Shown here piece after piece: positions 34,643 to 47,912 of a stretch of DNA of 64,000 bases. Below the pieces are notes generated by a model, which ran no database searches, had not been told where the DNA came from, and saw only the letters and a program-made list of their open reading frames with translations. Positions within the stretch are counted from its first letter, which is position 1; each line of letters begins with the position of its first letter. Source of the DNA: Sambucus nigra (lineage: Eukaryota > Streptophyta > Magnoliopsida > Dipsacales > Adoxaceae); contig OX422211.1 of NCBI GenBank assembly GCA_949130495.1, forward strand, positions 338,091,504 through 338,155,503, in the 5' to 3' direction. The position numbers and the translations under genes were made by a program.

Positions 34643-37600
34643 TGTAATGTCGCGACCCAGATTTATGGGTTACCCGTCAGTCAAACCGATCGGACATGAG
34701 CATTAGGTATGAAGTGAAATGAAACAACGTAAATAATGTTGCTAGTCTAGTTTTATTTAATTAACATTTCACTCGTTAGCGTGCGATTTCAATTTCGAGA
34801 TGAACTACGTGAGGGACCCACGGGGAGCACCCCAGAGTCCGAGTAAACAGAGCTACAATTGTAAAACATAAATAAATATACTTACCTGTAAAACACCCTC
34901 AAATTACGGAATCGCTCCCTACCTACCATAACAAAGTCGGCATGAGAGCCTATACCCAGTGGGATTTATACGAACAGTATAGAAACGAATAGCAGAAAGG
35001 AATACTCACACACTACAACCACATGCATGATAAAATAAGTATATATCTACATATGTAAACCTTTGGAAAATACACATGCCAATACATTAACCATTTTACT
35101 TTCAAAAAAACTTACTTATCCAGATGGATTTACTTTAATCTAGTAAGCACTTCCTTTATTCATACTTAGATTTTTTACCTTGTTTAACACACTCGGTTCA
35201 ACACTTGAAAACATTACACAACCCATTCCTTTACTGGAATTTATCGCTTTTACTCATTTGAACATACTTTTGTATTTTCATTGTAAATCACCACTTCAAC
35301 ACACACATTCGTCATATTAGAAAATACCTATTTACCATTCGAAAATCTTTTTTACAACACATTATTATGTTAAATAAGGGTTTAACCTTTTATGTTGCCT
35401 AACCACCCATTTATCCACTTCCTTTAATCCTTTTTCATTCATTTATGGACATTAATAGATTTACGCATTTACTTGTCCATTTCACCTTTACCGGAATATT
35501 TAGTACATTCATTCAAGTTAGGTTGTTTTAACACATTTACCACACAACTATGTTCTTTAAATGTTTCATATTTCCTTTATCTTTTCTCGGAATCTTCCAA
35601 TACCGCATACTTACATGGGCTCCGCACCGACGGCTATGAACACTATATGCTCTAGCCAGTGATTTAGGGCTTTTCACCCAAGGGCTTCGGGCCCTTCTTT
35701 CTTTATCCCGGTGCCATCCGAGTACCTTTAATGTGTTTTAACATTTTACAAATGTCCACATTATTTTCCTTCCTTTTTATCCGACTGAAGCCAAAACCCA
35801 AGACTTTACCGCCCCAATTTGTGTTACACTTGAAAATTTACCACTTTGTGTCCTTTCCACTTTATCCTTGATTTATATTCCTAAAATCATATTCATTCAG
35901 GGACACTTTGTGTAACACCATTTCAAATGTTTGTATTTCATAAAAATATTCTACTTTAAGTAAAATTATCATTTTACCCATTTATTTCCAAATCGCACTT
36001 TTACTGCATTTTCACAAGTGTTATTCTCACCCAAACACTATTAAGTTAATTACGCCAACTTCTTAAGTGTTTTAACACTTTAACACATTTTTACACTTGG
36101 AGTAATCTTTTACTTAATTGGAAACACCTTTTATACCCTTGCTTCCATTTAATTCCATAAGTGTTGATATTTCATAATATTAGTAAGTTACACTCACTAA
36201 CTATTCCATGTGTACCCAATAACACTAAATTAATACTTTTTATCAACATTTTCAAGTACACATTTCTTTACTTCTTCATTCAATAAATATACATTCACAC
36301 TTAAGACTACTTTTATACGAAAATTGTCATTTCTTTTATTTAACATGTAGTCCTTTAACTTCATACACATTATGTCTTTTAGCCCCAATTACACATATTT
36401 TGAAGATTCAAATTCCAACTTCTATTATTTCTTATTTAAACCCAAAAAAGCTTCCTTAAACTTGTTTATACAATCTATGTCAAAACACTACAAGTTTATG
36501 TGCACAAAAAGATGGATTTTAAACCCAAAAATACTACTACATGGTTTAAACATATTTTCCATCAAATATTTGCCAAATAAATGTTTATTTCCAAACATTT
36601 TATTCCATAAAATGTTTAATACCAATATTTTTAGAAATGCCAATTTTCACAAAATACATCATCTTTCAATATTCCAAAACCTTGAAATATTTACTTATTC
36701 TTTATTTTCAACAGAATCACATTACTTGCCAACATTTTATTTCATAAAATATTTTTCATCAAAACTACTAGAAAATAGACCAATTTCATAAAACATTAAC
36801 TTTCATTATTTCAAAACCATGAAATAATTAACTATTCCTAATTTTTAACAAAATAACATTTTCCCAACGTTTTTATTTCATAAAAATGTTTATTATTAGT
36901 TTACTAGAAAACCCATCACGAACATCCTACTCTTAATATTCCAATAATCAAGATTAAAAACACACAACTAAAGTCTTAATCTAAGATTAGAGTTTCACCC
37001 ACCTCTAAGGTCTCCAATGGTGGCAAGAGTGTTGGTGTAGGAGGAGTTACCCCCGCCTCTAAATGTGGCGTCAAAGGGGTTGCGAAAAGCTCCTTCAACA
37101 AGCTCCATTTGAACTCCAAGCAAGACCCACTTCATCTTCTCCAAGAAAAGCTCCGTCTCCATCTCCAAAAAACCCCAAAAAACCCTTTCCAAAATTCGTA
37201 GCTCTTGTTCAACCATGGTGGAAATAGATCTTTTGGGGTTAAATACACCATGGTAATGGTGGAAAAGTTAAGATTTGGTGGTGGAAGGGTGGTGGGTGTT
37301 GGTGGAAGACCACCCTCTTCTTCCATTTCTTTCTCACTCTTCTTCTTCTCCTTCTTCCTTTATTTCTCCAAACAAATAAACCCAAATAACCCCAAAAACC
37401 CTTAACAAAACACCCCTTAATAGCCAATTACCCATTTTGCCCTTCCTGAAACGATATGGGCTCGACAACACATAAAATCAATGCTCCAGAATGAGACAAT
37501 GCATAAGGACAATCAGATCTAAAAACTCGACTGGAGTTGCTTGAACGACAAGCCTATGTCACTCGGATGACATATCCTTTTGCTTGATCGTTTGCTTCGC

Positions 37601-37811
37601 GCGACCTTTGCGCAACATGCTACTATAAGCTAATAGCATTTTGCGAGAAGCCATGATTCACACGACACATCGTGCAACCTTCGCGTGACCCTATTTCTCT
37701 TTCTTTTTTATTTTTCCAATTTCACCTCAAATTTCTCCATATTTATACTTAACCCCACATTAGTTATTATCAAAATACAATTTAATTATTTTACTGGGGT
37801 GGGTTGTTACA
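34643..37811 (-). repeat. 3' LTR of E (3169 bp)
   Basis: On minus begins TGTAACAACCCACCCC at 37811 and ends ...TCGCGACATTACA at 34643. A GC-richer 200-bp block (37205-37420) has open frames on both strands that are also open in the other LTR (54418-54751). A CpG-rich motif block (GCGCGACC, CACGACAC, TGCGCAAC) lies at 37530-37690 in U3. The long plus frame 36372-36791 is AT-rich LTR sequence and is not kept in the other LTR. Confidence 0.9.
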
Positions 37812-40800
37812 AACTTCCCTCCTTGGGAATTTCGTCCCTGAAATTCTTGTTCCATCAACCCTCAAACTCAAGGGGTTCACCAACGTTTATTCTAAGTCCT
37901 AAGTTCTCTAAGTCAAAATCAACGATGTCCTCAACATTAATGTCAGCAAATATTTAGCATGCCACATGCTCTAATGTTCACCATTTTTGTCAACCACTAC
38001 ACCACCTACTCGACTCTGAGTTTCCTTCCGCCTTATGATCAAGTTCAAATCATACCTAAAACTACCCATGCTAGTACCTACGGTGTACTGGCCCCGTTAT
38101 GGGTAGATCATCTTCTAGCGACCAACGCTCACCTAAAGCAACTCATGGTATGATCATCCGTCGTAAATATCACAGAAAAAAAATTTAACTTAGGACCATA
38201 CATCCTGCGTCTCAAAAATTACTAGGTTATCCTAATTACACAACTCACATGAATTTGCCAATAGTCACACCATGTCATTCTCTCGCTCCTCGGAGGAATA
38301 ATCCATCAAATCATTACTGTATGCTTGGTTTATACATTCTGTTGCGTCACTCTAATGAACCTAAACCTACCTTTGGTGTCTCATCCTCGAGTACTTACTC
38401 TTGTCGAACTTCAATCCACTCATCATGGAAAATCAATATTGTATGCTAAGTTTGACTCGATTTATAACACTATGTTGTATCCTCAAACCAATTTCGGTCA
38501 TCACAAACTGAGCCACTCTCTGTCGAACTGTCCATTCTAGAGTCCACTAATCTAAGGGAGATTGATGCCGAAATCATAGCCACCCATACGCAATTTTTTA
38601 TGCGATAACAAGAATACCTCAGATGAGCGTACCCACCGTGCTCTCCCAAGCTTAACCGCATCGTGCTAAGACATGGCGCTAATCTAAGTCACCACATAGG
38701 TGAGAATACCAATTCCTGATTGTCGAGACCAAATGGAACACACTAGAGTCAGAGGGACATGAAACCGTCCCCAGGAATTTCGCCCATAGGCAACCAATCC
38801 TAACTTATGGAAGCAAACCTATACCATATACGCAAATTTATACCACTTATTTTCAAATCTCACCAAGCACTACTTCTGTCCATGTAACCTATCCTGGGTC
38901 ACTAGTCATTACGAATCGAATTACAATCATTCATTCAAATATACTAGCGTAATTTACAAGTCGATAGTCCTCTAAGAAGTCAATGCTTGACTTCCCTCAA
39001 GAAAGGCCCTACCTTTCACACCCTTGACATAAATGAACTATTTAGATTAGAGGATGCCTCCGCCTTGTCTATATTGACCTTATCTAAAAACTAGTGATGA
39101 TGTCACCAACCTATTACACCTACGTCATTGCCTGCATTAACATATCGTGATCAAATCCCAAATTTCATAAACAGTATATGGATCAAGCGAAGCACTCACC
39201 TAACTATCTCCTTTTGACCACGAGAGATTTCCATAGATTCACATTCGATTCTTCACCCAGAAAGTATTCACGTGATGACCACACCCGTCGTCATTGGTAC
39301 CCTAAGGGTAGCTGGCATAACCTGGGGTACATCTCTAACCCGTACCCACTTCTAAAGACATGCCAATAACTAATCCTTACATTGCTAAGGTTTTTCTAGA
39401 ATATGTTGTTGACACCCCGACATAACAATCATGTCTCGATGATACCCCACCTTAATTGCCATTTACAAGTCTCCACATGGCGTCATCACTCTAAACCTTG
39501 AATACATTTCCTAGTATGCCTCAAAACCGAATATCACCATACCGATACTAGTTATTCCCTGACATCCAAGCATCATTCATAAAAGAATACAATTATCACT
39601 CTGCCTTAGGGGTTACACCACCCATCGGTGTCGATTGGAAAGCCATACACGGCATGCACACTATGCAGCTATTTATCTGGGATCACCACCTGACCTTAAT
39701 ACTATCATTATTAGAATACTATTGCCTCCTCTTACCAGACTTAATTGGTCTCCTAATAACAACAAACACATTTCATGTGAAATCCCCAAATTTGATGATA
39801 GTTCATCGTCTACGTGTTTATCATCTTAGATGCACTCTTCGTACCCTTCGATACCCACATCGATATAACTTGGTCCTCACAAGGATACTATTCCACGAGA
39901 TTATAACCACAGTATACCTTAATCCTTGAATACCTGAAGACATCACAAAATTTGATATTTATCCTCAACGATGACACACATAAATTCTTCTTACAGGCAC
40001 CTCCACATGCCTATGAACTATCCACACACTAGGATTTCTTTGCACCTATCCATTACCTCGACGGCTAAAATGAGTTTCAACTCTTAGATATGAATCTTAC
40101 CTTCTCCCAAACGGCTGAGACTATAGGTCACGTGTAAACTATAATTATTGTTACTCCCACTTATGGCAGGACACAGGACATTGCCTGTAACCTATCAACC
40201 TCAAGGTCTGCCTTGCCTGAATCCTCGATGACTGTTCAACTATGGCAATCAAATTGCCTTGCTATGCTAACATCGTATCAAGTTCCAATCCCCGAGTTGA
40301 CATAACTATGCTGATCTTGGTAGGATATGGAGGTCGGGTATTGCCTATAAACACTAAGGCCCTCACCACGGATGGCGCAAGAGATCTTATTACTCAATAC
40401 CACATTATAATCACCGAACTATAAATTAATAATATTTACGGTTTTGGTAGGATAAAGGACGTCAGGTATCTCCCAAGCAACGCCGTAAAAAGTCATATTT
40501 TAAAACATCACAACTTAATTACTTAATACCATGTCCCCGTGATTATCTATGTTCACTCATAGGTTACCTCAATCATCATGATTATCTAAACCCGCATTAT
40601 AGTCAAGGTGCATAATTTGAGATTCACTAAACTCAAGTTCCCCAATGAATGGACCTAGTACTACCTCAACCGGAACTAACACTTGTAATTACATTCATCA
40701 ACCAATAATCCACTAAGGTGTTTACCCATAAGGATAGCATTCTATCATATAAGATTGACTTATCCTCTAGTGTTTGCCTACATCAATTTATAAACTCATT

Positions 40801-41331
40801 GACGTTATCATCAATCACGATATTACCCCAAGGATTAAAATTTCCTAATTATCACATTGATATTGACCTCTCATATGCATCACACCCAAGGCTACATATA
40901 ATTTAAATCTCGATTTCCCATTACATAATTATGATGCTCTAACTATCAATCTCCACCTTTGGTTGAACATAATTTGGTGCCACTTACCCAATGGGAGTCA
41001 TTTAATTTTATCAACGTCTCATATGATTCTAAGTCATTAATCTTTTTAACGAAAGCACCTCACACTAACAACTACTATTTCATCACTATAGGCTTGCATG
41101 CACACCCATAAATTCATACAATTCTAATCAGAAACACGAAAGCGATTAATAACCTGCAATCTAATCGTGTGCCACTTGGCATTATTCTAACTTGTCATGC
41201 TAACCCCTTAGACTTTACGATCAAGGACACGAACTAAACTGTCATCGAACTAGCATGATCGGCCCAAACCACACCGATGTCGAAAGATCCAATATCGACC
41301 TCACCATGTTTCACCTGAAAGGAACCTTGAA
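37812..41331 (-). other. Internal region of E
   Basis: Starts at its 3' end with the polypurine tract CCAAGGAGGGAAG (minus, 37813-37826) preceded by TTTCAGGGACGAAATTCC. I find no gag, protease or RT motif in either strand; the many 60-90-aa frames (37685-40906) are unrelated to each other and unrecognised. Either a non-coding derivative or too decayed to read by eye. Confidence 0.6.
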
Positions 41332-41349
41332 CCTAGAGCTCTAATACCA
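41332..41349 (-). other. Initiator-Met-type PBS of element E
   Basis: The minus strand reads TGGTATTAGAGCTCTAGG, one substitution from TGGTATCAGAGC. Confidence 0.8.
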
Positions 41350-41920
41350 TTTATAACGCCTCAACTCGGATTTATGGGTTACCCATGAGTCAACCAGTCC
41401 CGACCCGAGCGTTGCGTGTGAAGTGTAATGAAACAACCTAAATAATGTTCCTAGTCCAGTTATTTAATTAATATTTCACATGTTAGCATCCGATTCCAAT
41501 TTTGAGTTGAACTACGTGAGGGACCCATGGGGAGCACCCCGGAGTCCGAGTAAAGAGAGCTACTAACGTAAAAAATAAATAAACATACTTACCTGTAAAA
41601 TGCCCTCAAATTACGGAACCACCCCCTAACATGTCGTAACAAAGTGGGGATGTGAGCTTATGCCCAGTGGGATTTATATGAACAGTATATAAACAAACGG
41701 AAGAAATTAATACTCACACGCTACAACCACATGCATGTGAAAATATGTATATATCTACATACGTATACCTTTGGAAAATATACATGCCAATACATTAACC
41801 GTTTTACTTTCAAAAAAAACTTACTTATGCAGATTAATTTACCTTAATCTAGTAAGGACTTCCTTTATTTATACTTAGCATATTTATCCTGTTTAACATA
41901 CCCAATTCAACACTTGAAAC

Positions 41921-42335
41921 TATGGGTACCTCGTCCATTTTTGGTAGGCCCAAAGAAGTAGCCAGACCGAGCCCTATTTACAATAGGAAGAGTTCGGCCC
42001 AAACTCTAAAGCCCCAAACACAGTTAGTTAGTAACAACCCATCATGTTCCTAAAGTATCTCATGAGATATTCTAGGGATAGTGCCTAACACCCCCGCTCT
42101 CCAAAATTTTCCTGTATATATTATATCCCTGGTCCGGGGTAAAGGGTATGTAATAAAAAACACTCCCCTAGAGAACAGAGAAATACAAACAAAGAGCACC
42201 ACCGTGGATGTAGGCAATTTGCCGAACCACGTATATCTTGTGTTGTGTGTGATTGTGACTATTCTTATTTCAGTTCTTTATTTTCCTGGTGATTGCATTT
42301 ACTTATAATTTGTCTTGAGATTTATTATCACCACA
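41921..42335 (+). repeat. 5' LTR of J (415 bp)
   Basis: Begins TATGGGTACC (3' LTR: TGTGGGTACC) and ends ATCACCACA. Lacks about 15 bp present in the 3' LTR after GGGATAGTG, which accounts for the length difference. TATA-like CTGTATATATTATA near 42112. Confidence 0.9.
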
Positions 42336-42337
42336 AT

Positions 42338-42356
42338 TGGTGCCATATGTGGGAAG
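42338..42356 (+). other. PBS of element J
   Basis: TTGGTGCCATATGTGGGAAG, a variant of the TGGCGCCGTTTGTGGGAA type seen in element A. Exact tRNA not assigned. Confidence 0.65.
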
Positions 42357-42401
42357 CGATTGTTCTTCCTGTAAGAAAACCTTCACCAATAAGAACCTAG
42401 A

Positions 42402-43860
42402 ATGTCTGGTCATAATAGCAATGCCCCTCAAGTAGGATATATTCAATAGTAACCTATCCCTCGTAGGGTCAGATTTGAAGTTCGATGCTCAAACCCAAGA
42501 CCTCACCCATAACGGCAAGCCTAGAAGAAAGCCAGGGACTAGCTAGGTCTACACAAGTTTCTAGGATGATCGACGCTTATGAGGCCAGGCTCCAAGAGAA
42601 GGAGGGAGCTACTCACAAGCAGGAAGCCAAAAAATGCTTGCCTTAAAAAGAGACTGGAGAAAATGGAGAGAAAACTCCATCTCAATACGAGGCAACATCA
42701 TTACCAGACTCCTAACCCTCAGGCGAGTAGATCTCGCAGCCGATGAGGGAGACCAAGGCATAGATGTTAAAGAGTTAAGGGACACAGATCAAATAACGAC
42801 TGGTCCGAGCAACAACAATCAGCTCACCATTAAGGGAGTCCAGGCTGAAGGAACGATGACATACAAAACTTGGTCTAGAGAGAGATGGACCAATACCCAG
42901 CACATCGGGGTACCATATTGAATAGAGAGCTATTCAAGCGAGGTCTTAAGACCCAGATGAAATCCCCTTTTTAAGGAAAATAAAGGAAACCCCCAAGAAG
43001 TTCGCAATGCCTAGGTTTAAGATCTACGATGGAAATACTGATCCTATCGACCATGACAGGCAGTACAAACAGGCCATGACCCTTTGGAACCACAAGGACA
43101 CATTGATGTGATAAATTTTTCCATCGAGCTTGCATAACGTGGCCCAAAAGTGGTTCAAAAAACTCCCCCATATATCCATCAAGAACTTCGAGTCCCTAGC
43201 ATAGCTCTTCACAACTTGTTTCATTACCAGCAGCTCCCATTCGAAGAGGATGGTTTCTTTATTGATAATGAAGAAAAAGCCCCAGGAGAACCTCAGAGAC
43301 TACGCGAAGAGGTATTGGGAGCTATTCAACGAGGTTGAGGACTGCTCGGAGAAGGTCATCATTGCATCCTTTAAGATTGGCCTACCTAGCTCCTGCCTTT
43401 TTCACCAGTCCCTCACTAAGAAGGATAACACAACCATCGACGACTTGATGGCTCGTACTGAAAAATATGCCAAAGTTTAAGATGTGACCCATATCAGCAC
43501 ATAGGAAAATGGTCGTGCCAAGTTTACCGGTAAGGGAAGCGATAAGACTAAGAGTCAAAAGAAACGGAGTAAGAATGGGGGCAAAAATGTCCCTAAGAAT
43601 GGGAGCAAGAGTGATGCCTCAAAGGCATTTTAAGTTGTAAACACAGTTTTCAGAGAGCTAATCTATAAGATTCTAGTGAAGATCAAGGATGACCCGTTCA
43701 TTAAGTGGCCTAAAAAAATGGGTGGAGACCCCTCGAAGAGGAACAACGCAATGAGATGCGATTTCATAAGGAGGGCAGGCACAAAATTGAGCACTGTAAG
43801 GCCCTCAAGTCTCACCTTCAAGAGTTAGCTCAAGCTGGACACTTAAGCTAATTCATGGAG
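42402..43860 (+). pseudogene. gag of element J
   Basis: The likely start is ATG at 42402 (MSGHNSNAPQV), soon broken by a stop. The capsid domain is readable from about 42960: MPRFKIYDGNTDPIDH, VAQKWFKKLPHISIKNFESL and the well-kept ENLRDYAKRYWELFNEVED (43290-43345), ending TTIDDLMARTEKYA at 43470. A Lys-rich linker follows (43500-43620), then a knuckle-like CDFHKEG.HKIEHCKAL at about 43755-43800. The frame changes several times. Same domain order as element A's gag, at low similarity. Confidence 0.8.
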
Positions 43861-44640
43861 AAAAAGGCAGAGAAAGTGGGTGCTAATGGAGATCAAAGGC
43901 CCGATAACGTGCTCGAGGAATACATCGTCCATGAGTTTGCAAGAATTCATGGGGCATCCGACCTCAAACAGATTCATGGAAATATGGCTCGGATGGAAGT
44001 AAAAAATCTCACAGCAGTAATGCAAGATTTTCAGATCGATCCAGCTAAGATGCAAGCTGGGAAGCATCGGTGAGCAGAAAATGTCGTCTACGACAAGTAT
44101 ATTATTTTCACAGATGAGGAACTAGTGGAAGTAAGAACCCCACATCATGACGCGCTGATCATTACACTCAGGATGGCTAACTATGATGTCGATAGGTTGC
44201 TCATCGACCAGGGTAGCTCATTTAAAGTTATGTATCTTGACCTATTCAGGAAGTTAAAACGAAGTGTCACCGACCTAAAGGAAGCCACTGTTCCTCTAGT
44301 TGGCTTTGCTGAAAAAGTAACCATCCCCTTGGCAAATATTGTCCTCCCAGTAAGGGCAGGAAACATCTAGAAAATGAACAAATTTCTCATGGTCGATATC
44401 GATTCGCCCTACAAAGCGATCCTTAGTAGAGGATGGTTGCACATGATGAAGGTCGTCCCCTCTACCTACCATCAGAAGCTCAAATGTGTGACTAAATGAG
44501 GAGTTGTGGAGATCCATGGAGATCAGGCGATGGAAAGAAAGTGCTTTATAACATCCATCCATCCCAAACCAGAGAAGAAAGTTGAAGAAGTTAAAAGCAA
44601 GAATGAAGAGCATGAGAGGCCAATGCCCTCTAAATAGTAA
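43855..44640 (+). pseudogene. Protease of element J
   Basis: The frame 44125-44370 holds DALIITLRMANYDVDRLLIDQGSS, with the catalytic DQGSS at codon 28 (about 44206), then VPLVGFAEKV and, past a stop, DSPYKAILSRGWLH, the second signature (normally ...LGRxWLH). VPSTYHQKLK follows, as usual in Tat-type proteases. At least three stops, so not functional. Confidence 0.8.
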
Positions 44641-45700
44641 CTAAGATATGAGAGACCAAGAGTGGAGGGGACCAAGATCCTCCCCTCTGAAAGATTAGTC
44701 AAAGACCTGGAGGAAGTCACAGCCAGTAGCAGTTTGAATGGAAGAAATTTCTTGATTGGAACCTCACTTACTGCTCTCGAAAAGAGGGAGTTGGTCACCC
44801 TACTTCGGAGTAACCTATATGTCTTTTCATGGGAGCCTTATGAGCTGCCTGGGATTGATCCTAACATCACTTGTCATCAGCTACATGTTGACCCAACTTT
44901 TAAACCAAGGCAGTGAAGAAGGAAGCTAAAAAACTGCTGGACGCAGGATCCATACGGGAAGTCCAGTTTCCCAAGTGGATATACAACCCAGTGGTCATCC
45001 CTAAGAGCAATGGAAAGTGGAGAGTCTACATCGATTTCACCGATCTCAACAAGGCATGCCCTAAAGACAGCTTCATCCTCCCAAATATTTATCAACTAGT
45101 GGATGCCATGGCAGCACACGAAATGATGAGCTTCCTCAATGCATATTTTGGGTATCACTATATCCTTCTGCACGAGGCAGATCAAGATAAAATAGCATTT
45201 ATAAAAATATTTTGGTTATATTGCTACAAGGTTATGCCCTTTGGGATAAAAAACATAGGGTCAACTTATCAGCGGTTAGTCACAAAATGTTCAAAAACCA
45301 AATGTGAAGCACTATGGAGGTCTACAGCGATGACATTCTTGTCAAGAGAAATCTCAAAATGACCACCTCTCTGACCTATTAAGGACCTTTGAAGTCCTCA
45401 GGAAGTACCGAATGAAGCTTAAAATGAGTAAGTGTTCTTTTGGTGTCCAATCGGGAAAATTCCGTGGGTACTTGGTCAGCAAGAGAGGTATTGAATCCAA
45501 CCCGGATCAAATTGATGTTATCAACAGGGTGCGGCCCCCCTGAACCATAGGAGATGTGCAGAAGCTCACGGGAATGCTCGCCACCCTGAATTGGTTCATT
45601 TCAAAGTCTTCCTAAAGGTGTCAACCGTTCTTCCAGTTATTAAAGAAAACAAGGATGTGGAGTGGAACGAGGATTGCTCGAGGACATTTTAAGGGATCAA
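44641..45700 (+). pseudogene. Reverse transcriptase of element J
   Basis: TCHQLHVDPTFKPRQ (about 44880) leads into EAKKLLDAGSIREVQFPKW, WRVYIDFTDLNKACPKD and VMPFGIKNIGSTYQRL in frame 44913-45362. The first catalytic Asp region is altered (SFLNAYFGY where the family has MDAYSGY). After a frameshift the YxDD box reads YSDD (45323-45334), then SKCSFGVQSGKFRGYLVS in the thumb. It would copy RNA to DNA in the particle; lesions abolish it. Confidence 0.85.
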
Positions 45701-46690
45701 AGCTTATCTTAGCAAATCGCATTTGCTCGTAATCCCTAAAGAGAATGATTATTTATACCTTTACCTTGAAGTATCAAGTCACGCTATAAGTTCTGCACGG
45801 GTATACAAAAAAATGGGGATCCAGCACCCAGTTTATTACACAAGCAAGACTCTTTTGGATGCCGAACAATGATACCTACCACTAGAAAAACTCCCCTCTG
45901 CGCTAGTGGTAGCCTCGAGGAAATTGAAACACTATTTTGAAGACCACTCCATCATCGCACTTACATCCCACCCTCTTAAAGCAGTCCTGAGGAAAGCAGA
46001 CCTTTCAGGTAGACTATCAAAGTGGTCAGTTGACCTTGGGCGATTTGACATTTAGTTCTAACCGAGGAATGCCATCAAAGGGTAAGTCCTCGCTGATTTC
46101 ATTGCTGAGTTTATAGGAGAATAGCCTTGCGACCAACCCCAACCTATTCATCAGAATGAAGCTCCCCCATCGATAAGCATCTGGAGGCTATTTATTAATA
46201 GAGCCTCCAATTCTAAAGGGGCAGGACTAGGAATCATGCTGATTACCCCCGAAGATGTAATACTCGAGCAAGGAATCAGGCTTGGATTTAAAGCCTCCAA
46301 CAATGAAGCAGAGTATGAGGCACTAACTGAGGGCATATAAAAGGCACGAATGCTTAGAGAAAAGTGACTTCAATTATTCGGCGACTCTCAGTTGGTCTCC
46401 AACCAGATAAGTTGCAATTTTAATGTAAGAGATGAGAGGATGGAAGCTTATCTCGCCACTTTGAAAGGATTGATGGCCAATTTTGAACACATCAGCGTCT
46501 AGCAATTTCACAGAGGATAGAATAGACATGATGATGCCCTAGTAGCCTTAAGATCTACAATCAACTTCGACTTGAAGAGGACAATTCAGATTGATTTCCT
46601 TGCCCAGCCTAGTATCAACCAGGTCAATGAACTGCCAAGCATAGAGCATGTCCTCCAGATCGAGACATCCCGGAGTTAGATGGATCTCAT
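45701..46690 (+). pseudogene. RNase H region of J, with archaeal-type RNase H domain
   Basis: Up to about 46080 lies a decayed first RNase H/connection part (YDLG-like stretch near 46030). From about 46110 the domain reads WRLFINRASNSKGAGLGI, FKASNNEAEYEALTEG, LFGDSQLVSNQI, then NRHDDALVAL (about 46525). These match the D-G-S-S-N, N-x-x-E-Y-E-A, G-D-S and final D positions of the additional archaeal-type RNase H of Tat elements. The first catalytic Asp (usually VDGASN) is lost here (INRASN). Several stops. Confidence 0.8.
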
Positions 46691-47912
46691 CAGGATTATT
46701 TGAAGGATGGTGTACTACCAATAAATAAAAATACCGATCATTAGATAAGAGTCAAAGTTGCTCGCTTTCACTTATCTACTAAGGGTAAGCTATACAAGAG
46801 ATCTTTCACTGGACCTTACCTCCAGTTCATTCATCCAAAGGACGTCGAGCAAGTCTTGCATGAACTCGATGAGGGAATCCGTGGGAGTCATATTGGGGGC
46901 AGGTCGCTAGATTTTCGAACAATGAAGAAGGGTATTGGTGGTCGTATATGCAGATAGACGCTGGAATCTATGCTCGAAAGTGTAAAAGTTTCCAACTTCA
47001 CGCACCTATAGTTCACCAGCTGGCTAGCGACCTGAAGTCACTTACTAGACCATGTCCCTTTGCCCAATGGGGTATAGATATCGTGGTCCCTCTACCTACT
47101 ATATCCGGTAATCACAAATCTCTATTGGTCGCAACAGACTACTTTACCAAATGGATAGAAGCAAAACCACTGGCAAACATTAAATTTGCAGACATGATAA
47201 GTTTCATATGGAGTAACATCATCACTCGCGTTGGGATCCCCAAGACTATCATCACTGACAACGAAACCCAGTTTGAGAGTGGCCTCTTCCAGGGTTTTTG
47301 CAGCAACCATGAGATCAAGCACTACTTCAGCTCTGTGGCATACCCTCAAAGAAACGGACAAGTTGAGGCTTCCAACAAAATAATGTTTGATGGATTAAAA
47401 AAGTGTTTGGAGCGATCCAAGGGATCATGGGTAAATAAACTACCTCACATCCTATGGGCTTACCGTACCACCCTAAGGAGAGCAACTGGAGAGACACCAT
47501 TCACACTTACGCATGGGATGGAGGCAATTACCCCTTGGAAGCTGACATCCCTATCATGAGGTCCACTCTAATCGACCAAGGCCAGAACAATGCAACATTT
47601 CTTACTGAACTTGACTTAGCTGAGGAACGGAAGGATTTGGCTCTAGTGAAACTAGCAGCCTTCCAGCAACAGCTAGCAAAGCACTATAACAAAAAGGCCA
47701 ACCGAATAGCATTCCAGGTTGGGGACTATGTCCTAAGGAAAGTTCTTGGAAGCGCTATAAAACCATCGTATGGCAAACTAAGACCAAACTAGGAGGGTCC
47801 ATTCAAGGTGATAAAAGACGACCTACAAGGAGCCTATCACTTAGAAATGCTGGGGGGCATGGAGATACCGAGAGCTTGGAATGCAGCCAATATAAAGAAA
47901 TTATACTTCTAG
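46691..47912 (+). pseudogene. Integrase of element J, catalytic triad intact
   Basis: The zinc-binding start is broken (LHELDEGIRGSHIGG at about 46860). The frame 46948-47559 carries the catalytic core: WGIDIVVPLP (D44), IITDNETQFES (D104), NGQVEASN (E140), with exactly 35 residues between D104 and E140. It ends with ILWAYRTTLRRATGETPF. A frameshift near 47535 moves to PLEADIPIM and the C-terminal GPFKVIK...GAYHLEML...WNAANIKKLYF, finishing at the stop about 47910. Function would be insertion of the cDNA into the genome. Confidence 0.85.

Noticed and set aside
36372..36791. 139-aa plus-strand frame as a possible gene
   Set aside because: It lies in the E 3' LTR, is AT-driven, and is interrupted in the partner LTR (53700-54120).
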